Positions 45,066 to 54,617 of a stretch of DNA of 64,000 bases are shown piece after piece. The DNA comes from 1-14-2-50-31-20 sp964617555 (GTDB lineage: Bacteria > Bacteroidota > Ignavibacteria > Ignavibacteriales > Melioribacteraceae): assembly GCA_964617555.1 (NCBI GenBank), contig CAZTYP010000071.1, forward strand, positions 15,206-79,205, in the 5' to 3' direction. Below the pieces are notes generated by a model. That model saw only the letters and a program-made list of their open reading frames with translations. It made no database searches and was not told the DNA's origin. A program made the position numbers and the translations under genes. Within the stretch, counting starts at the first letter, position 1. Every line of letters begins with the position of its first letter.

Positions 45066-46472
45066 ATGAGTGAAGAAATAAAATATAAAGTGGCTGATAT
45101 TAATTTAGCTGATTACGGAAGAAAAGAGATTGTTCTTGCAGAAAAAGAGATGCCGGGATTGATGGCGCTTAGAGAAAAGTACGGAGAAAAAAAACCTTTG
45201 AAGGGAGCTAAAATTATGGGTTCGCTTCATATGACAATCCAAACGGCTGTTTTAATAGAAACTTTGGTAGAACTCGGAGCGGATGTACGTTGGGCAAGTT
45301 GTAATATTTATTCAACCCAAGACCATGCGGCGGCGGCAATTGCCAAAACCGGTGTTCCCGTATTTGCTTGGAAAGGAGAAACCCTTGAAGAATATTGGTG
45401 GTGTACGGATATGGCACTTACCTGGCCGGACGGCTCCGGGCCCGATTTAATTGTTGACGACGGCGGTGATGCCACAATGATGGTACATAAAGGAGTTGAA
45501 GCAGTTGACAATCCGGCAATTTTAGATGCAGAATATAATGCCGAAGATGAAATTGAATTATTTAAAAGATTAAAAATCGATTACGAGAACAATCCCAATA
45601 AATGGATTGAAATTGCAAAACAAATTCGCGGTGTTTCCGAAGAAACAACAACCGGCGTTCATCGTTTATATCAAATGATGGAAGCGGGCAAATTGCTTTT
45701 CCCTGCAATAAATGTTAACGACTCGGTAACAAAATCGAAATTTGATAATCTTTACGGATGTCGCGAATCTCTTGCCGACGGTATTAAACGGGGAACCGAT
45801 ATTATGGTTGCCGGAAAAAATGTTGTTGTTTGCGGCTACGGCGATGTCGGCAAGGGTTCCGCACAATCCATGCGTGGTTTCGGTGCAAAGGTTCATATTA
45901 CTGAAATAGATCCTATTTGTGCTTTACAGGCGGCAATGGAAGGGTTTGATGTTAAACGTACGGAAGATTTTTTGGAAATAGGTGATATTTTTGTTACAAC
46001 TACCGGAAACAAAGATATTATTACAATTGAACACATGGAAAAAATGAAGGACGGTGCAATTGTTTGCAACATCGGGCATTTTGATAACGAGATACAAGTT
46101 GAAAAATTGAAAAATTATCCGGGAATAAAACACACAAATATTAAACCTCAGGTTGACCAATATACATTCCCCGACGGACATTCCATTATACTTTTGTCGG
46201 ACGGACGTTTGGTAAATCTTGGAAATGCTACGGGACACCCGTCTTTTGTGATGAGTAATTCGTTCACAAATCAAACTCTTGCTCAAATTGAACTTTGGAC
46301 TAAGGAGTATAAAGTTGATGTTTACAGGCTTCCAAAACATTTGGACGAAGAAGTGGCACGTTTGCATTTGGAAAAACTCGGAGTAAAATTAACAGAACTT
46401 ACCAAAGAGCAATCCGAATATTTGGGGGTTCCGATTGAAGGCCCTTACAAACCCGAGCATTACAGATATTAA
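45066..46472 (+). CDS. ahcY: Adenosylhomocysteinase (S-adenosylhomocysteine hydrolase)
   Basis: 468 aa. NAD-dependent enzyme that splits S-adenosylhomocysteine into adenosine and homocysteine, removing the product inhibitor of methyltransferases. Seen motifs are GSLHMTIQTAVLIETLVELG, the SDGI-like DNLYGCRESLADGIKRGTD, and the NAD-binding GYGDVGKGSAQSMRGFG (about residues 258-274), with C-terminal PEHYRY as in the family. It ends just before a bidirectional terminator. Confidence 0.97.
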   Translation: MSEEIKYKVADINLADYGRKEIVLAEKEMPGLMALREKYGEKKPLKGAKIMGSLHMTIQTAVLIETLVELGADVRWASCNIYSTQDHAAAAIAKTGVPVFAWKGETLEEYWWCTDMALTWPDGSGPDLIVDDGGDATMMVHKGVEAVDNPAILDAEYNAEDEIELFKRLKIDYENNPNKWIEIAKQIRGVSEETTTGVHRLYQMMEAGKLLFPAINVNDSVTKSKFDNLYGCRESLADGIKRGTDIMVAGKNVVVCGYGDVGKGSAQSMRGFGAKVHITEIDPICALQAAMEGFDVKRTEDFLEIGDIFVTTTGNKDIITIEHMEKMKDGAIVCNIGHFDNEIQVEKLKNYPGIKHTNIKPQVDQYTFPDGHSIILLSDGRLVNLGNATGHPSFVMSNSFTNQTLAQIELWTKEYKVDVYRLPKHLDEEVARLHLEKLGVKLTELTKEQSEYLGVPIEGPYKPEHYRY

Positions 46473-46484
46473 TTTTATAATAAA

Positions 46485-46514
46485 AAGCCCTTAAGCATAA
46501 TAACTTAAGGGCTT
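46485..46514. terminator. Bidirectional terminator between ahcY and the M1 peptidase gene
   Basis: AAGCCCTTAAG (46485-46495) pairs perfectly with CTTAAGGGCTT (46504-46514), between two convergent genes. Short T/A runs flank it, so it is a strong stem with a modest tail. Confidence 0.8.
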
Positions 46515-46532
46515 ACAATTCAGCAATTAATT

Positions 46533-48407
46533 TTACTTAACTTCAAAAACATTATTCTTTTTATTAATATCAGGCACCAATTCATTTCCCAAAACAACAG
46601 ACGTCAATTTTCCCTTTATCGGCAAGGTTATTTTAATACTGTCGTTATTTTTCCAGAATCGTGCTGATTTTGTAATCTCTTCTGTTGTTCCGTTTTCATA
46701 TGTTAATTTAAGTGTAATTCTTGTAGGGATATTACCTGTTTTTTTTACCGTAATAACAGCATCCGATTTATCTACTTCCACATTTGTAAGTGCCAAATCG
46801 GGATATCCGAATTCAAAAAACCAGGGCTTCCAAAACCACGATAAATCTTCTTTTACAACTTCGTTGAATGTAAAAAAGAAGTCATAGGCTATCGGATGTT
46901 TTTCATGCCAGCGGTTTATATATTCTTTTAATGCTTTATGAAACAAGTCGTTGCCAAGTAAGACTCGTAGTTCTTCATAAGCAACTTCCGGTCTGTTATA
47001 AAACGTATTGCGATGTTCTCCGTGGGTAAGCATGTAACTCGGTAAAATCATAGGCATATCTTTTATTTTCCCCGCCATATTTTCGTATGCCTTAACTCTT
47101 CCCGCCTGGTAATGAGCCGTGGTATCATATTTTTCAACTAATCTGCGGGGGAAAAACGAAGCCCAACCCTCATCCATCCAAGCGGCAAACCGCTCGTTTG
47201 TTCCCATATAAAAAGGAAAATAATTGTGTGTGATTTCATGAAAAATTAGCCCCAAACTGCTTGCAACAGATTTGGGTGCTCCGTTATTTTGCATCATCGG
47301 AAATTCCATTCCCCCGCTTCTTCCCTTGTTTGTAAAGGCGGTTGTCTGCGGCCAAGGATAAGGAATGCCGGGAGAAATTTCGGATAAATACCGTATTGAT
47401 TCGCGGGCATATAAAGCGGCATTTTTGTTTTGTTCCAAACTATCCGGATAAATTGCCGAAGTTAATACTCTGCGGCCTCTTTCAACCTCTACGCTTCCGG
47501 CATCCCAATTATAATTATTGCTTACCGCCCAAGCAACATCCGGAACTTTTGTTGCAATATAATGCCATTTCCTTTTTGCCCCGATGTTAGTAATTAAAAC
47601 GGAATTGTTTTTATAATCGTCAAGTGTAATAAGGTGAATTATTTCGTCGGAGGTCTTTGCTTTTTCAATTCTGTCGATTATCTTTTTTTGAAAAACGGAT
47701 TTTCCGTTTTGCAAAACACCTGTTGACCAAATAATATAGTCGGAAGGTACGGTATAGGTAATATCATAATTGTTAAAATCATTATAGAATTCAACCGTCC
47801 CGGAATATTGTGTCATATCCCAACCGAAAACATCATCATAGACGGAAACTTGCGGATACCAGTATGCAACAAAAAAATCACCTTTGTAATTTCCCATACG
47901 TATAGCCGGCGAAAGAATTTTAAATTTCCAATTTACAGATATTTTAATATCGGAGTGCGGAGCTAATTTTTCTGAAAGGGGAAGAATTAAAATTGTTCCG
48001 CGGATATGCGCTTGTGCAGAATTTATTTGTATATCGGTGCCATTAATTTTTAATGAATTGATTTTCATACCGTTAAATAAACGGGAAGGGGAAACAACCC
48101 AATCCCTTACTGAGCCGGCTTTTAAAATATTTTGATACAAACGCATAACAATTTTGTCGAGAGAGTCGGGGCTTTCGTTGTAATAGATAATATCGGCAGA
48201 GCCGGTAAGCATACTGCTGTCGGGAATTAGTTCAACATTAATTTTGTAATCCGTATGGTTAAGCCAATAATTTTTACCGGGGGTTCCGTCGTAATTTCGT
48301 GTTCCCTTTTCATAAGCGGTTTGCATATCAAGAGGGATATACAACGATGATTGAGCAAAAAAATTTGAACTGATTATTGCAATGAACAAAACAACAATTC
48401 GTTTCAT
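46533..48407 (-). CDS. Secreted M1-family metallopeptidase
   Basis: 624 aa. A signal peptide covers about residues 1-18 (IVVLFIAIISSNFFAQ). The M1 aminopeptidase signatures are GGMEFPMM (a GxMEN-like exopeptidase motif with F-P in place of N) and the zinc site HEITHNYFPFYMG...WMDEGWASF (HExxH plus a downstream Glu, about residues 385-415). The N-terminal beta domain and a C-terminal beta extension (ALTNVEVDKSDAVITVKKTG) complete it. It lies 77 bp downstream of hisIE on the same strand with no obvious terminator between, so some read-through from the his operon is possible. Confidence 0.88.
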   Translation of the reverse strand: MKRIVVLFIAIISSNFFAQSSLYIPLDMQTAYEKGTRNYDGTPGKNYWLNHTDYKINVELIPDSSMLTGSADIIYYNESPDSLDKIVMRLYQNILKAGSVRDWVVSPSRLFNGMKINSLKINGTDIQINSAQAHIRGTILILPLSEKLAPHSDIKISVNWKFKILSPAIRMGNYKGDFFVAYWYPQVSVYDDVFGWDMTQYSGTVEFYNDFNNYDITYTVPSDYIIWSTGVLQNGKSVFQKKIIDRIEKAKTSDEIIHLITLDDYKNNSVLITNIGAKRKWHYIATKVPDVAWAVSNNYNWDAGSVEVERGRRVLTSAIYPDSLEQNKNAALYARESIRYLSEISPGIPYPWPQTTAFTNKGRSGGMEFPMMQNNGAPKSVASSLGLIFHEITHNYFPFYMGTNERFAAWMDEGWASFFPRRLVEKYDTTAHYQAGRVKAYENMAGKIKDMPMILPSYMLTHGEHRNTFYNRPEVAYEELRVLLGNDLFHKALKEYINRWHEKHPIAYDFFFTFNEVVKEDLSWFWKPWFFEFGYPDLALTNVEVDKSDAVITVKKTGNIPTRITLKLTYENGTTEEITKSARFWKNNDSIKITLPIKGKLTSVVLGNELVPDINKKNNVFEVK

Positions 48408-48484
48408 TTTGTCTCCAACAATTTAATTAATAATTGACAAGATAAAACGTTTTTCCGAGAAATCAAATTAAAGATGTTCTCCTG

Positions 48485-49093
48485 TTATTGGTGGCGTTTT
48501 CGCAATACCTCACTTATTTCATTCAATCCGATTTCTTTATAGGCAAGGAGCACAAGTAGGTGATAAAGTAAATCTGCGGTTTCTTCTTTTAAACGCTCAA
48601 TATTGTTATCTACGGCTTCTATAACAACTTCTGTTGCTTCTTCCCCTACTTTTTGAGCAATTTTATTTATTCCTTTATTAAAAAGGGAGGCCGTATAAGA
48701 CTTTTCGGTGGGGTTGGCTTTTCTGTCGCCAATGATTTTTTCAAGTATATAAAGAAAATCGTTATTTGAGTTGATTGTTTCATTGAAGCAGGTATCATTA
48801 CCGGTATGGCATGTGGGGCCCATTGGATCTGCTTTTACAAGGATGGTATCTTGGTCGCAGTCAATTAAAATATCTTTAACGATTAAAAAATTGCCCGACG
48901 TTTCTCCCTTTGTCCACAGCCGTTTTTTTGAACGACTGTAAAAAGTAGCTTTCCCTGTCTTTTGTGTTTTTTGTAATGCTTCTTCGTTCATATACCCAAG
49001 CATTAAAACCGTATTTGTTTTATAATGTTGAACTATTGCCGGAACAAGTCCGTTCCCTTTTTCGAAATCTATTTTTTCGTTTGTGTTAATCAT
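48485..49093 (-). CDS. hisIE: Bifunctional phosphoribosyl-AMP cyclohydrolase / phosphoribosyl-ATP pyrophosphatase
   Basis: 202 aa. The N-terminal HisI domain (about residues 1-110) shows VLMLGYMNEEAL, FYSRSKKRLWTKGETSGN, DCDQDTILVK and GPTCHTG with the zinc cysteines. The C-terminal HisE domain has YTASLFNKGINKIAQKVGEEATEVV. It does steps 3 and 2 of histidine synthesis. It is the last his gene and its ATG overlaps the hisF stop codon (ATGA). Confidence 0.97.
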   Translation of the reverse strand: MINTNEKIDFEKGNGLVPAIVQHYKTNTVLMLGYMNEEALQKTQKTGKATFYSRSKKRLWTKGETSGNFLIVKDILIDCDQDTILVKADPMGPTCHTGNDTCFNETINSNNDFLYILEKIIGDRKANPTEKSYTASLFNKGINKIAQKVGEEATEVVIEAVDNNIERLKEETADLLYHLLVLLAYKEIGLNEISEVLRKRHQ

Positions 49094-49845
49094 AATCTCA
49101 CCAATATGTTTTTACTTGATAAATATTTTTTTAATTCGGGAATTTTTATTTCGCCGAAATGAAAAATGCTTGCGGCAAGAGCGGCATCCGCTTTTCCCTT
49201 TGTAAAGACATCCAAAAAATGTTTTTTTGTGCCTGCCCCGCCCGAAGCAACAACAGGAACAGAAAGCATTTCGGAAAGCTGTTGTGTTATCTCTATTGCA
49301 AATCCGTCCTTAGTTCCGTCGTGATCCATTGAGGTAAGTAAAATTTCCCCGACGCCCCGTTCCACGGCTTCTTTAGCCCAAGGGATAAGGAGTTTTTCGG
49401 TTTCTATTCTGCCGCCGCTTGTAAAAATTTTTTGAACGCCGTTTATTTTTTTTGTATCAATGGAAAGCACAACACATTGACTTCCGAACCTATTTGCTAA
49501 TTGGTCAATTAAATCGGGGTTATTTACGGCGGAAGAATTAATAGTGATTTTGTCCGCTCCGGAATTTAATAATTCGTCAACCGCTTCTACATTGTTGATT
49601 CCGCCACCAACGGTAAAAGGGATGTTTATATTTTTTGCAATTCGTTTTACAAGTTCAACTAAAGTTTTACGCCGTTCTACTGTGGCGGTAATATCGAGGA
49701 AAACCAATTCGTCTGCACCAAGTTCCGCATATTGAACACCAAGTTCAACGGGGTCTCCCGCATCTCGCAAATTTAAAAAGTTAATCCCTTTAACGGTTTT
49801 GCCCTCCTTTATATCCAGGCAAGGAATAATTCTTTTGGTTAACAT
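49090..49845 (-). CDS. hisF: Imidazole glycerol phosphate synthase, cyclase subunit
   Basis: 251 aa TIM barrel. HisF combines PRFAR with ammonia from HisH to make imidazole glycerol phosphate and AICAR. It starts RIIPCLDIKEGKTVKGINF (catalytic Asp in LDI) and has TVGGGINN, ADKITINSSA and LLTSMDHDGTKDGF with the second catalytic Asp. It overlaps hisA by 7 bp and hisIE by 4 bp. Confidence 0.98.
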   Translation of the reverse strand: MLTKRIIPCLDIKEGKTVKGINFLNLRDAGDPVELGVQYAELGADELVFLDITATVERRKTLVELVKRIAKNINIPFTVGGGINNVEAVDELLNSGADKITINSSAVNNPDLIDQLANRFGSQCVVLSIDTKKINGVQKIFTSGGRIETEKLLIPWAKEAVERGVGEILLTSMDHDGTKDGFAIEITQQLSEMLSVPVVASGGAGTKKHFLDVFTKGKADAALAASIFHFGEIKIPELKKYLSSKNILVRL

Positions 49846-50558
49846 AAAAATCTCGCTAATTCGTTTAATCTTATTTTCTTTTCATAAATAGCTTTGCCTA
49901 TAATTACCGCATCAACATTCATCTTGTTTAGTTTTTCGATATCTTCAACTACGGAAATGCCTCCGCTGGCAATAATTTCTAATTCCGGAATTTCCGTTTT
50001 GATTTTTTTATACAAATCGAAAGCGGGTCCTTCCAAAACACCGTCTCTTGAAATATCTGTAACAATAGCGGCTTTTACACCAACCGAGTGATAATCCTTA
50101 ATAAAATCAAGCACCGGAAGAGTTGTAACTGTTGTCCAAGCGTTTGTTGAGATCATTCCGTTTTTTGTGTCGGCTCCGAGAATAATTTTATCTTTGTAGT
50201 TATTTATCCAAGCAATAACTCTTTCTTTCTCCGTTGTGGCGATACTTCCGGCTGTAATTTTATCGGCACCGCTTTTAAAAGCAATTTTCAAATCTTCATC
50301 CGAACGAATACCCCCGCCGAAATCTATTGTTAAATTTGTTGAGGTTGAAATTGCTTCCAATATTTTATAGTTGATAATTTTTTTTGCTTTGGCTCCGTCT
50401 AAATCTATTAGATGCAAACGGGTTATACCGTTTGCTTCAAATTCTTTTGCAACTTCAACGGGGTTTTCGTTATAAATTTTCTTTTGAGAATAATCTCCTC
50501 TTGTAAGTCGTACGCATTTGCCGTCTATAATATCTATTGCGGGAATAATCTTTATCAT
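49839..50558 (-). CDS. hisA: Phosphoribosylformimino-5-aminoimidazole carboxamide ribotide isomerase
   Basis: 239 aa TIM barrel. It carries out the Amadori rearrangement of ProFAR to PRFAR. Motifs are MIKIIPAIDIIDGKCVRLTRGDY (catalytic Asp), DFGGGIRSDEDL, ITAGSIATTEKE and VTDISRDGVLEG with the second Asp. It follows hisH by 9 bp and overlaps hisF. Confidence 0.98.
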   Translation of the reverse strand: MIKIIPAIDIIDGKCVRLTRGDYSQKKIYNENPVEVAKEFEANGITRLHLIDLDGAKAKKIINYKILEAISTSTNLTIDFGGGIRSDEDLKIAFKSGADKITAGSIATTEKERVIAWINNYKDKIILGADTKNGMISTNAWTTVTTLPVLDFIKDYHSVGVKAAIVTDISRDGVLEGPAFDLYKKIKTEIPELEIIASGGISVVEDIEKLNKMNVDAVIIGKAIYEKKIRLNELARFLC

Positions 50559-50567
50559 TAAGTTTCT

Positions 50568-51161
50568 CTAAATTAATTCTATAAAATTTTTTAAAATTTG
50601 TTCTCCAACCTTTCCACTTTTTTCCGGATGAAATTGCAAAGCGTAAAAATTGTTTTTATGCAAAGCAGAGCTAAACGGAAAGATATAATCGGTTTCCGCA
50701 ATTGTATATTCACTTTGTTCGGCGTAATAGCTGTGAACAAAATATACAAAAGGATTATCGGGTAAATTTGCAAAGAGCTTATCATTACTGTGTTTTATAG
50801 AATTCCATCCCATATGAGGCACCTTTAATTCGGGGGGGAATTTTTTAACCTCTTGATCAAACACCCCCAAACATTTTGTTTTGCCTTCTTCCGAGTAATT
50901 ACAAAGCAATTGTAAACCCAAACAGACGCCCAAAAACGGCTGCTGCAACTCGGGAATTATTTTGTCCAATTCCGTTTGTTGTAAAAAAAACATTGCGCTT
51001 CGCGCTTCACCGACTCCCGGGAAAATAATTTTATCCGCAGACTTAATATCTTCAGGATCACTTGATATTAAAGGAGCATATCCCAATCGTTGTAAAGCGG
51101 AAGAAACCGAATAAACGTTTCCCGCATTATATTTTATTATTACAATTTTTCTGTCAGTCAT
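50568..51161 (-). CDS. hisH: Imidazole glycerol phosphate synthase, glutaminase subunit
   Basis: 197 aa. A class I glutamine amidotransferase that feeds ammonia to HisF. The nucleophile elbow is GVCLGLQLL with Cys, the oxyanion strand is IIFPGVGEARSA and the His-Glu pair is in ALQFHPEKSG. The start IVIIKYNAGNVYSV is typical of HisH. It lies between hisB (18 bp) and hisA (9 bp). Confidence 0.97.
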   Translation of the reverse strand: MTDRKIVIIKYNAGNVYSVSSALQRLGYAPLISSDPEDIKSADKIIFPGVGEARSAMFFLQQTELDKIIPELQQPFLGVCLGLQLLCNYSEEGKTKCLGVFDQEVKKFPPELKVPHMGWNSIKHSNDKLFANLPDNPFVYFVHSYYAEQSEYTIAETDYIFPFSSALHKNNFYALQFHPEKSGKVGEQILKNFIELI

Positions 51162-51179
51162 TATTCAAAGTATGTTTAA

Positions 51180-52271
51180 TTAAAAAATTCCTTTTGTGCT
51201 TGGCACCGTAGGATTAAAATCGTTTTTGCTTATTGCTTGTTTTATGGAGCGACCGAGCGATTTAAATACAGCTTCTATTTTGTGGTGTTCGTTTTTCCCT
51301 TTTGCTTTTATATATAAATTACATTTTGCCATATCGGAGAAGGATTTAAAAAAATGGTAAAGCATTTCGGTTGGCAAATCGCCTACATACTCACGTTTAA
51401 ATTTCACTTTCCATTGTAACCAACTTCTGCCGGAAAAATCTATTGCCGTATAAGCAACGGAATCATCCATTGGTAATAAAAAGCCGTAGCGTTCAATCTT
51501 TTTCTTATTACCCAGTGCTTTGGCAAACGCTTTACCCAGTGCAATGGCGGTATCTTCAATTGTATGGTGCTCATCAACTTCCAAATCACCCTTAACCGAG
51601 ATTTTTAAATCGCAAAGTGAATGTTTTGCAAGTTGTTCAAGCATATGATCAAAAAACTTTAATCCTGTCGAAATTTCGTATTTTCCATTGCCTTCAAGGG
51701 TTAATTCTATTGTAATATCGGTTTCGTTGGTTTTCCTCTTAATTACGGAGCTTCGTTTTTTCTTCTTTAATTCCGTAAAAATTTTATCCCAATCGGTGGT
51801 AGTTAAAACGGTTTCGGGATTTTCTTTTTCGGATAATAAAATTGCTTTTGCACCGAGGTTTTTAGCGAGTTCTACGTCTGTTAATCTGTCACCTATAACG
51901 TAACTGTTTGCCAAATCATAATTGCCGGTTATATACTTGGTTAATAAAGCTGTTCCGGGTTTTCTTGTCGGAGCATTTTCTTCGGGGAAGGTTTTATCAA
52001 TTATGATTTCCGAAAACTCAACACCTTCGTTTTTTAATAGAGTTAATATTTTATTTTGAATCGGCCAAAAGGTTTCTTCGGGGAAAGATTGAGTTCCAAG
52101 ACCATCTTGATTTGTAACCATAACCAATTCATAATCCAGTTCTTCGGATATTTTTCTTAATACGGAAATAACTTTGGGATAAAAGATCAATTTTTCAAAC
52201 GAATCAATTTGTTCGTCTTCCGGTTCTATAACTATTGTTCCGTCGCGGTCAATAAATATAACTTTTTTCAT
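51180..52271 (-). CDS. hisB: Bifunctional histidinol-phosphatase / imidazoleglycerol-phosphate dehydratase
   Basis: 363 aa from the ATG at 52271, chosen because its ATGA overlaps the hisC stop and because the sequence then begins MKKVIFIDRDGTIVIEP, the start of the HAD phosphatase domain. That domain covers about residues 1-165 (DxD motif FIDRDGT, later YVIGDRLTDVELAKNLG). The second domain, about residues 170-363, is the dehydratase: FFDHMLEQLAKHS and VDEHHTIEDTAIALG, and late KGKNEHHKIEAVFK with manganese-binding histidines. The fusion is the enterobacterial form. Confidence 0.96.
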   Translation of the reverse strand: MKKVIFIDRDGTIVIEPEDEQIDSFEKLIFYPKVISVLRKISEELDYELVMVTNQDGLGTQSFPEETFWPIQNKILTLLKNEGVEFSEIIIDKTFPEENAPTRKPGTALLTKYITGNYDLANSYVIGDRLTDVELAKNLGAKAILLSEKENPETVLTTTDWDKIFTELKKKKRSSVIKRKTNETDITIELTLEGNGKYEISTGLKFFDHMLEQLAKHSLCDLKISVKGDLEVDEHHTIEDTAIALGKAFAKALGNKKKIERYGFLLPMDDSVAYTAIDFSGRSWLQWKVKFKREYVGDLPTEMLYHFFKSFSDMAKCNLYIKAKGKNEHHKIEAVFKSLGRSIKQAISKNDFNPTVPSTKGIF

Positions 52272-53323
52272 TTTATTTTCTCGTATTTTGAAAGTGTTTC
52301 TATTAATCTTTTGTTTTCCTCTTCCGTTCCAACGGTAAAGCGCAAACATTCGTTGCAATTAATCATGTTTGAACGGTTGCGGACAATGATTTTGTTTTGC
52401 AATAAAAAATCATAAACATTGTTTGCCTCTTTAACTGAGACGAGCAAAAAATTTGCATCCGAATAAAAAACGTGTTTTACAAAATTAAAACGGAGTAATT
52501 CTTTTCGTAATTTTTCTCTTTCCGAAATAATCTTGTTTACAACTTTTTCTTTTTTTTCGGTATAATTAAGGGCGGTTAAAACAAGTTGTTGAGTAAGACC
52601 GTTTATATTATACGGATATTTTATTTTGTTAAAAATTGAAATTATTTTTTCGTCGGCAATAGCCAAGCCAGCTCTGATGTTTGCCAATCCCCACGCTTTG
52701 GAAAACGTTTGAAGCACAACAAGGTTATTAAATTTTTCCTGAGAGTAAATCCAACTTTTGGAATTTGCAAAATCAATATATGCCTCGTCAATAACAACAA
52801 TTCCATTAAAAAAGGAAAGAGTTTTAATTATTGCATCTCTGTTTAATAAGTTACCGCTCGGGTTGTTCGGAGAACAAATAAAAATAAGTTTTACCGAACC
52901 GTCAATAGTGGCAATAAGATTATCGACATCAATATCAAAACTTTGTGTTAAGGGAACTTCTTTTATTTTTACATTATTTATTTCAGCGGCAACCTTATAC
53001 ATTCCGTAAGTAGGGGGCATAATTATAGCGGAATCTTTTCCGGGTTCACAAAAAGCACGGTACAGAAGATCAATTGCTTCATCACTTCCGTTTCCGATAA
53101 ATATTTTATTTCGGTTTATTTTCTTTATTTCGGCAATTCGTTTTTTTAGCACGGTTTGATGTGGATCGGGGTAGCGATTATAATTACCTTCCGGAATTGA
53201 GCCGAAAGAGTTTTCGTTTGCGTCTAAAAACACACCAATGTCGCCGTCGTATTCGTCGCGAGCAGTTGAATAAGGAGAAAGTTTTTTTATGTTACTGCGG
53301 AGCAGTTTATCAATATTAACCAT
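52268..53323 (-). CDS. hisC: Histidinol-phosphate aminotransferase
   Basis: 351 aa from the ATG at 53323, which has GGGA upstream and overlaps the hisD end by 8 bp; an earlier in-frame start at 53350 is less likely. The PLP lysine is in TFSKAWGLANIRAG, and the fold has FIGNGSDEAIDLLYRA, the PPTYGMYK segment and ICSPNNPSGN. It converts imidazole acetol phosphate to histidinol phosphate. Confidence 0.96.
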   Translation of the reverse strand: MVNIDKLLRSNIKKLSPYSTARDEYDGDIGVFLDANENSFGSIPEGNYNRYPDPHQTVLKKRIAEIKKINRNKIFIGNGSDEAIDLLYRAFCEPGKDSAIIMPPTYGMYKVAAEINNVKIKEVPLTQSFDIDVDNLIATIDGSVKLIFICSPNNPSGNLLNRDAIIKTLSFFNGIVVIDEAYIDFANSKSWIYSQEKFNNLVVLQTFSKAWGLANIRAGLAIADEKIISIFNKIKYPYNINGLTQQLVLTALNYTEKKEKVVNKIISEREKLRKELLRFNFVKHVFYSDANFLLVSVKEANNVYDFLLQNKIIVRNRSNMINCNECLRFTVGTEEENKRLIETLSKYEKIK

Positions 53324-54599
53324 CGGTTTTTTCCCTAATTTCGATAGCAAGTTTATGTGCGTCTAAATTTTCGGCATTTGCCATTACTTTTACCGTGTTT
53401 GCAATGTTTTGCAATCCCTTTGCTGAGAGTTTTTGAAAAGTAATTTCTTTTGTAAAACTGTTCGTCGAAAGTCCACTGTATGCTTTTGCGAAGCCGTTTG
53501 TGGGTAAAGTGTGATTTGTACCGGAGGCGTAATCACCTGCGGATTCCGGCGAATAATTTCCGAGGAAAACCGAACCGGCATTTATAATGTTTGATGCAAC
53601 ATCATCAGCATTGTTTACGGATAAAATCAAATGTTCCGGAGCGTAGTTGTTAGAAATATTAATTGCTTCGTTTAAATTGTTTACAAGCAACAATTTGCTT
53701 TGTCTAAGTGATTGTTCTATAATATTGTTACGAGATAATTTCTTTCGTAAGTCTGTAACGGCTTTATTTACGGAATGCAATAAGTTTTCATCGGTTGTTA
53801 TTAATATGGCTTGACTGTCGGGACCGTGTTCCGCTTGCGAAAGCAAATCGGCAGCCACAAAATTAGGATTGGCGGAACTGTCAGCAATAACAAGAACTTC
53901 CGATGGCCCTGCGGGCATATCAACAGCAACACCGAAAGAATTTACAATTTGTTTTGCGGTTGTAACCCATTGGTTGCCCGGCCCGAAAATTTTATAAACC
54001 TTCGGAATACTTTCCGTTCCGAGTGCCATTGCGGCAATAGCTTGTGCTCCTCCCGTTTTGAAAATGTTTTTAAGTCCGAGAAGTTTTGCAACATATAAAA
54101 TAACATTAGAAATATTGCCGTCCTTTTGTGGAGGCGTACAGATTATAATTTCGTTACAGCCGGCAATTTGTGCAGGGAGAGCAAGCATAAGCAGTGTTGA
54201 AAAAAGCGGAGCAGAACCGCCCGGTATATAAAGCCCTACTTTCTCTATCGGAATACTTTTTCTCCAACAAGTAATTCCGTCGGAAGTTTCCAATTTGATT
54301 TCTTTCCGTTTTTGTGCGGAGTGAAATTTAAAAATATTTTTACGTGCCGTATTAATTGCCGATTTTAATTCCGGTGATATTTTTTTTTCAACACCATTTA
54401 ATTCTTCTTCGGAAACTTTTAACGAAGAAAGAAGCACACCGTCAAATTTTTCCGCAAAGGAGAATAATGCTTTATCACCCTCGGCTTTTACGGTATCAAT
54501 AATCCGTTGAACCTTAGGAATAATCTTTTTGTTTTCGAGCGCTATGCGTTTTAACGCCTTTTTTGCTTCCTTTTCGGTTGGATATTTAATTATTTCCAT
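53316..54599 (-). CDS. hisD: Histidinol dehydrogenase
   Basis: 427 aa. It catalyses the last two steps, histidinol to histidine, with NAD and zinc. Motifs are GLYIPGGSAPLFSTLLMLALPA, the FGPGNQWVTTAKQIV segment, DMPAGPSEVLVIAD, DLLSQAEHGPDSQA with the catalytic His, and ASGTNHTLPTNGFA. It follows hisG by 18 bp. Confidence 0.97.
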   Translation of the reverse strand: MEIIKYPTEKEAKKALKRIALENKKIIPKVQRIIDTVKAEGDKALFSFAEKFDGVLLSSLKVSEEELNGVEKKISPELKSAINTARKNIFKFHSAQKRKEIKLETSDGITCWRKSIPIEKVGLYIPGGSAPLFSTLLMLALPAQIAGCNEIIICTPPQKDGNISNVILYVAKLLGLKNIFKTGGAQAIAAMALGTESIPKVYKIFGPGNQWVTTAKQIVNSFGVAVDMPAGPSEVLVIADSSANPNFVAADLLSQAEHGPDSQAILITTDENLLHSVNKAVTDLRKKLSRNNIIEQSLRQSKLLLVNNLNEAINISNNYAPEHLILSVNNADDVASNIINAGSVFLGNYSPESAGDYASGTNHTLPTNGFAKAYSGLSTNSFTKEITFQKLSAKGLQNIANTVKVMANAENLDAHKLAIEIREKTDG

Positions 54600-54617
54600 T
54601 TGTATATCTATTAATAT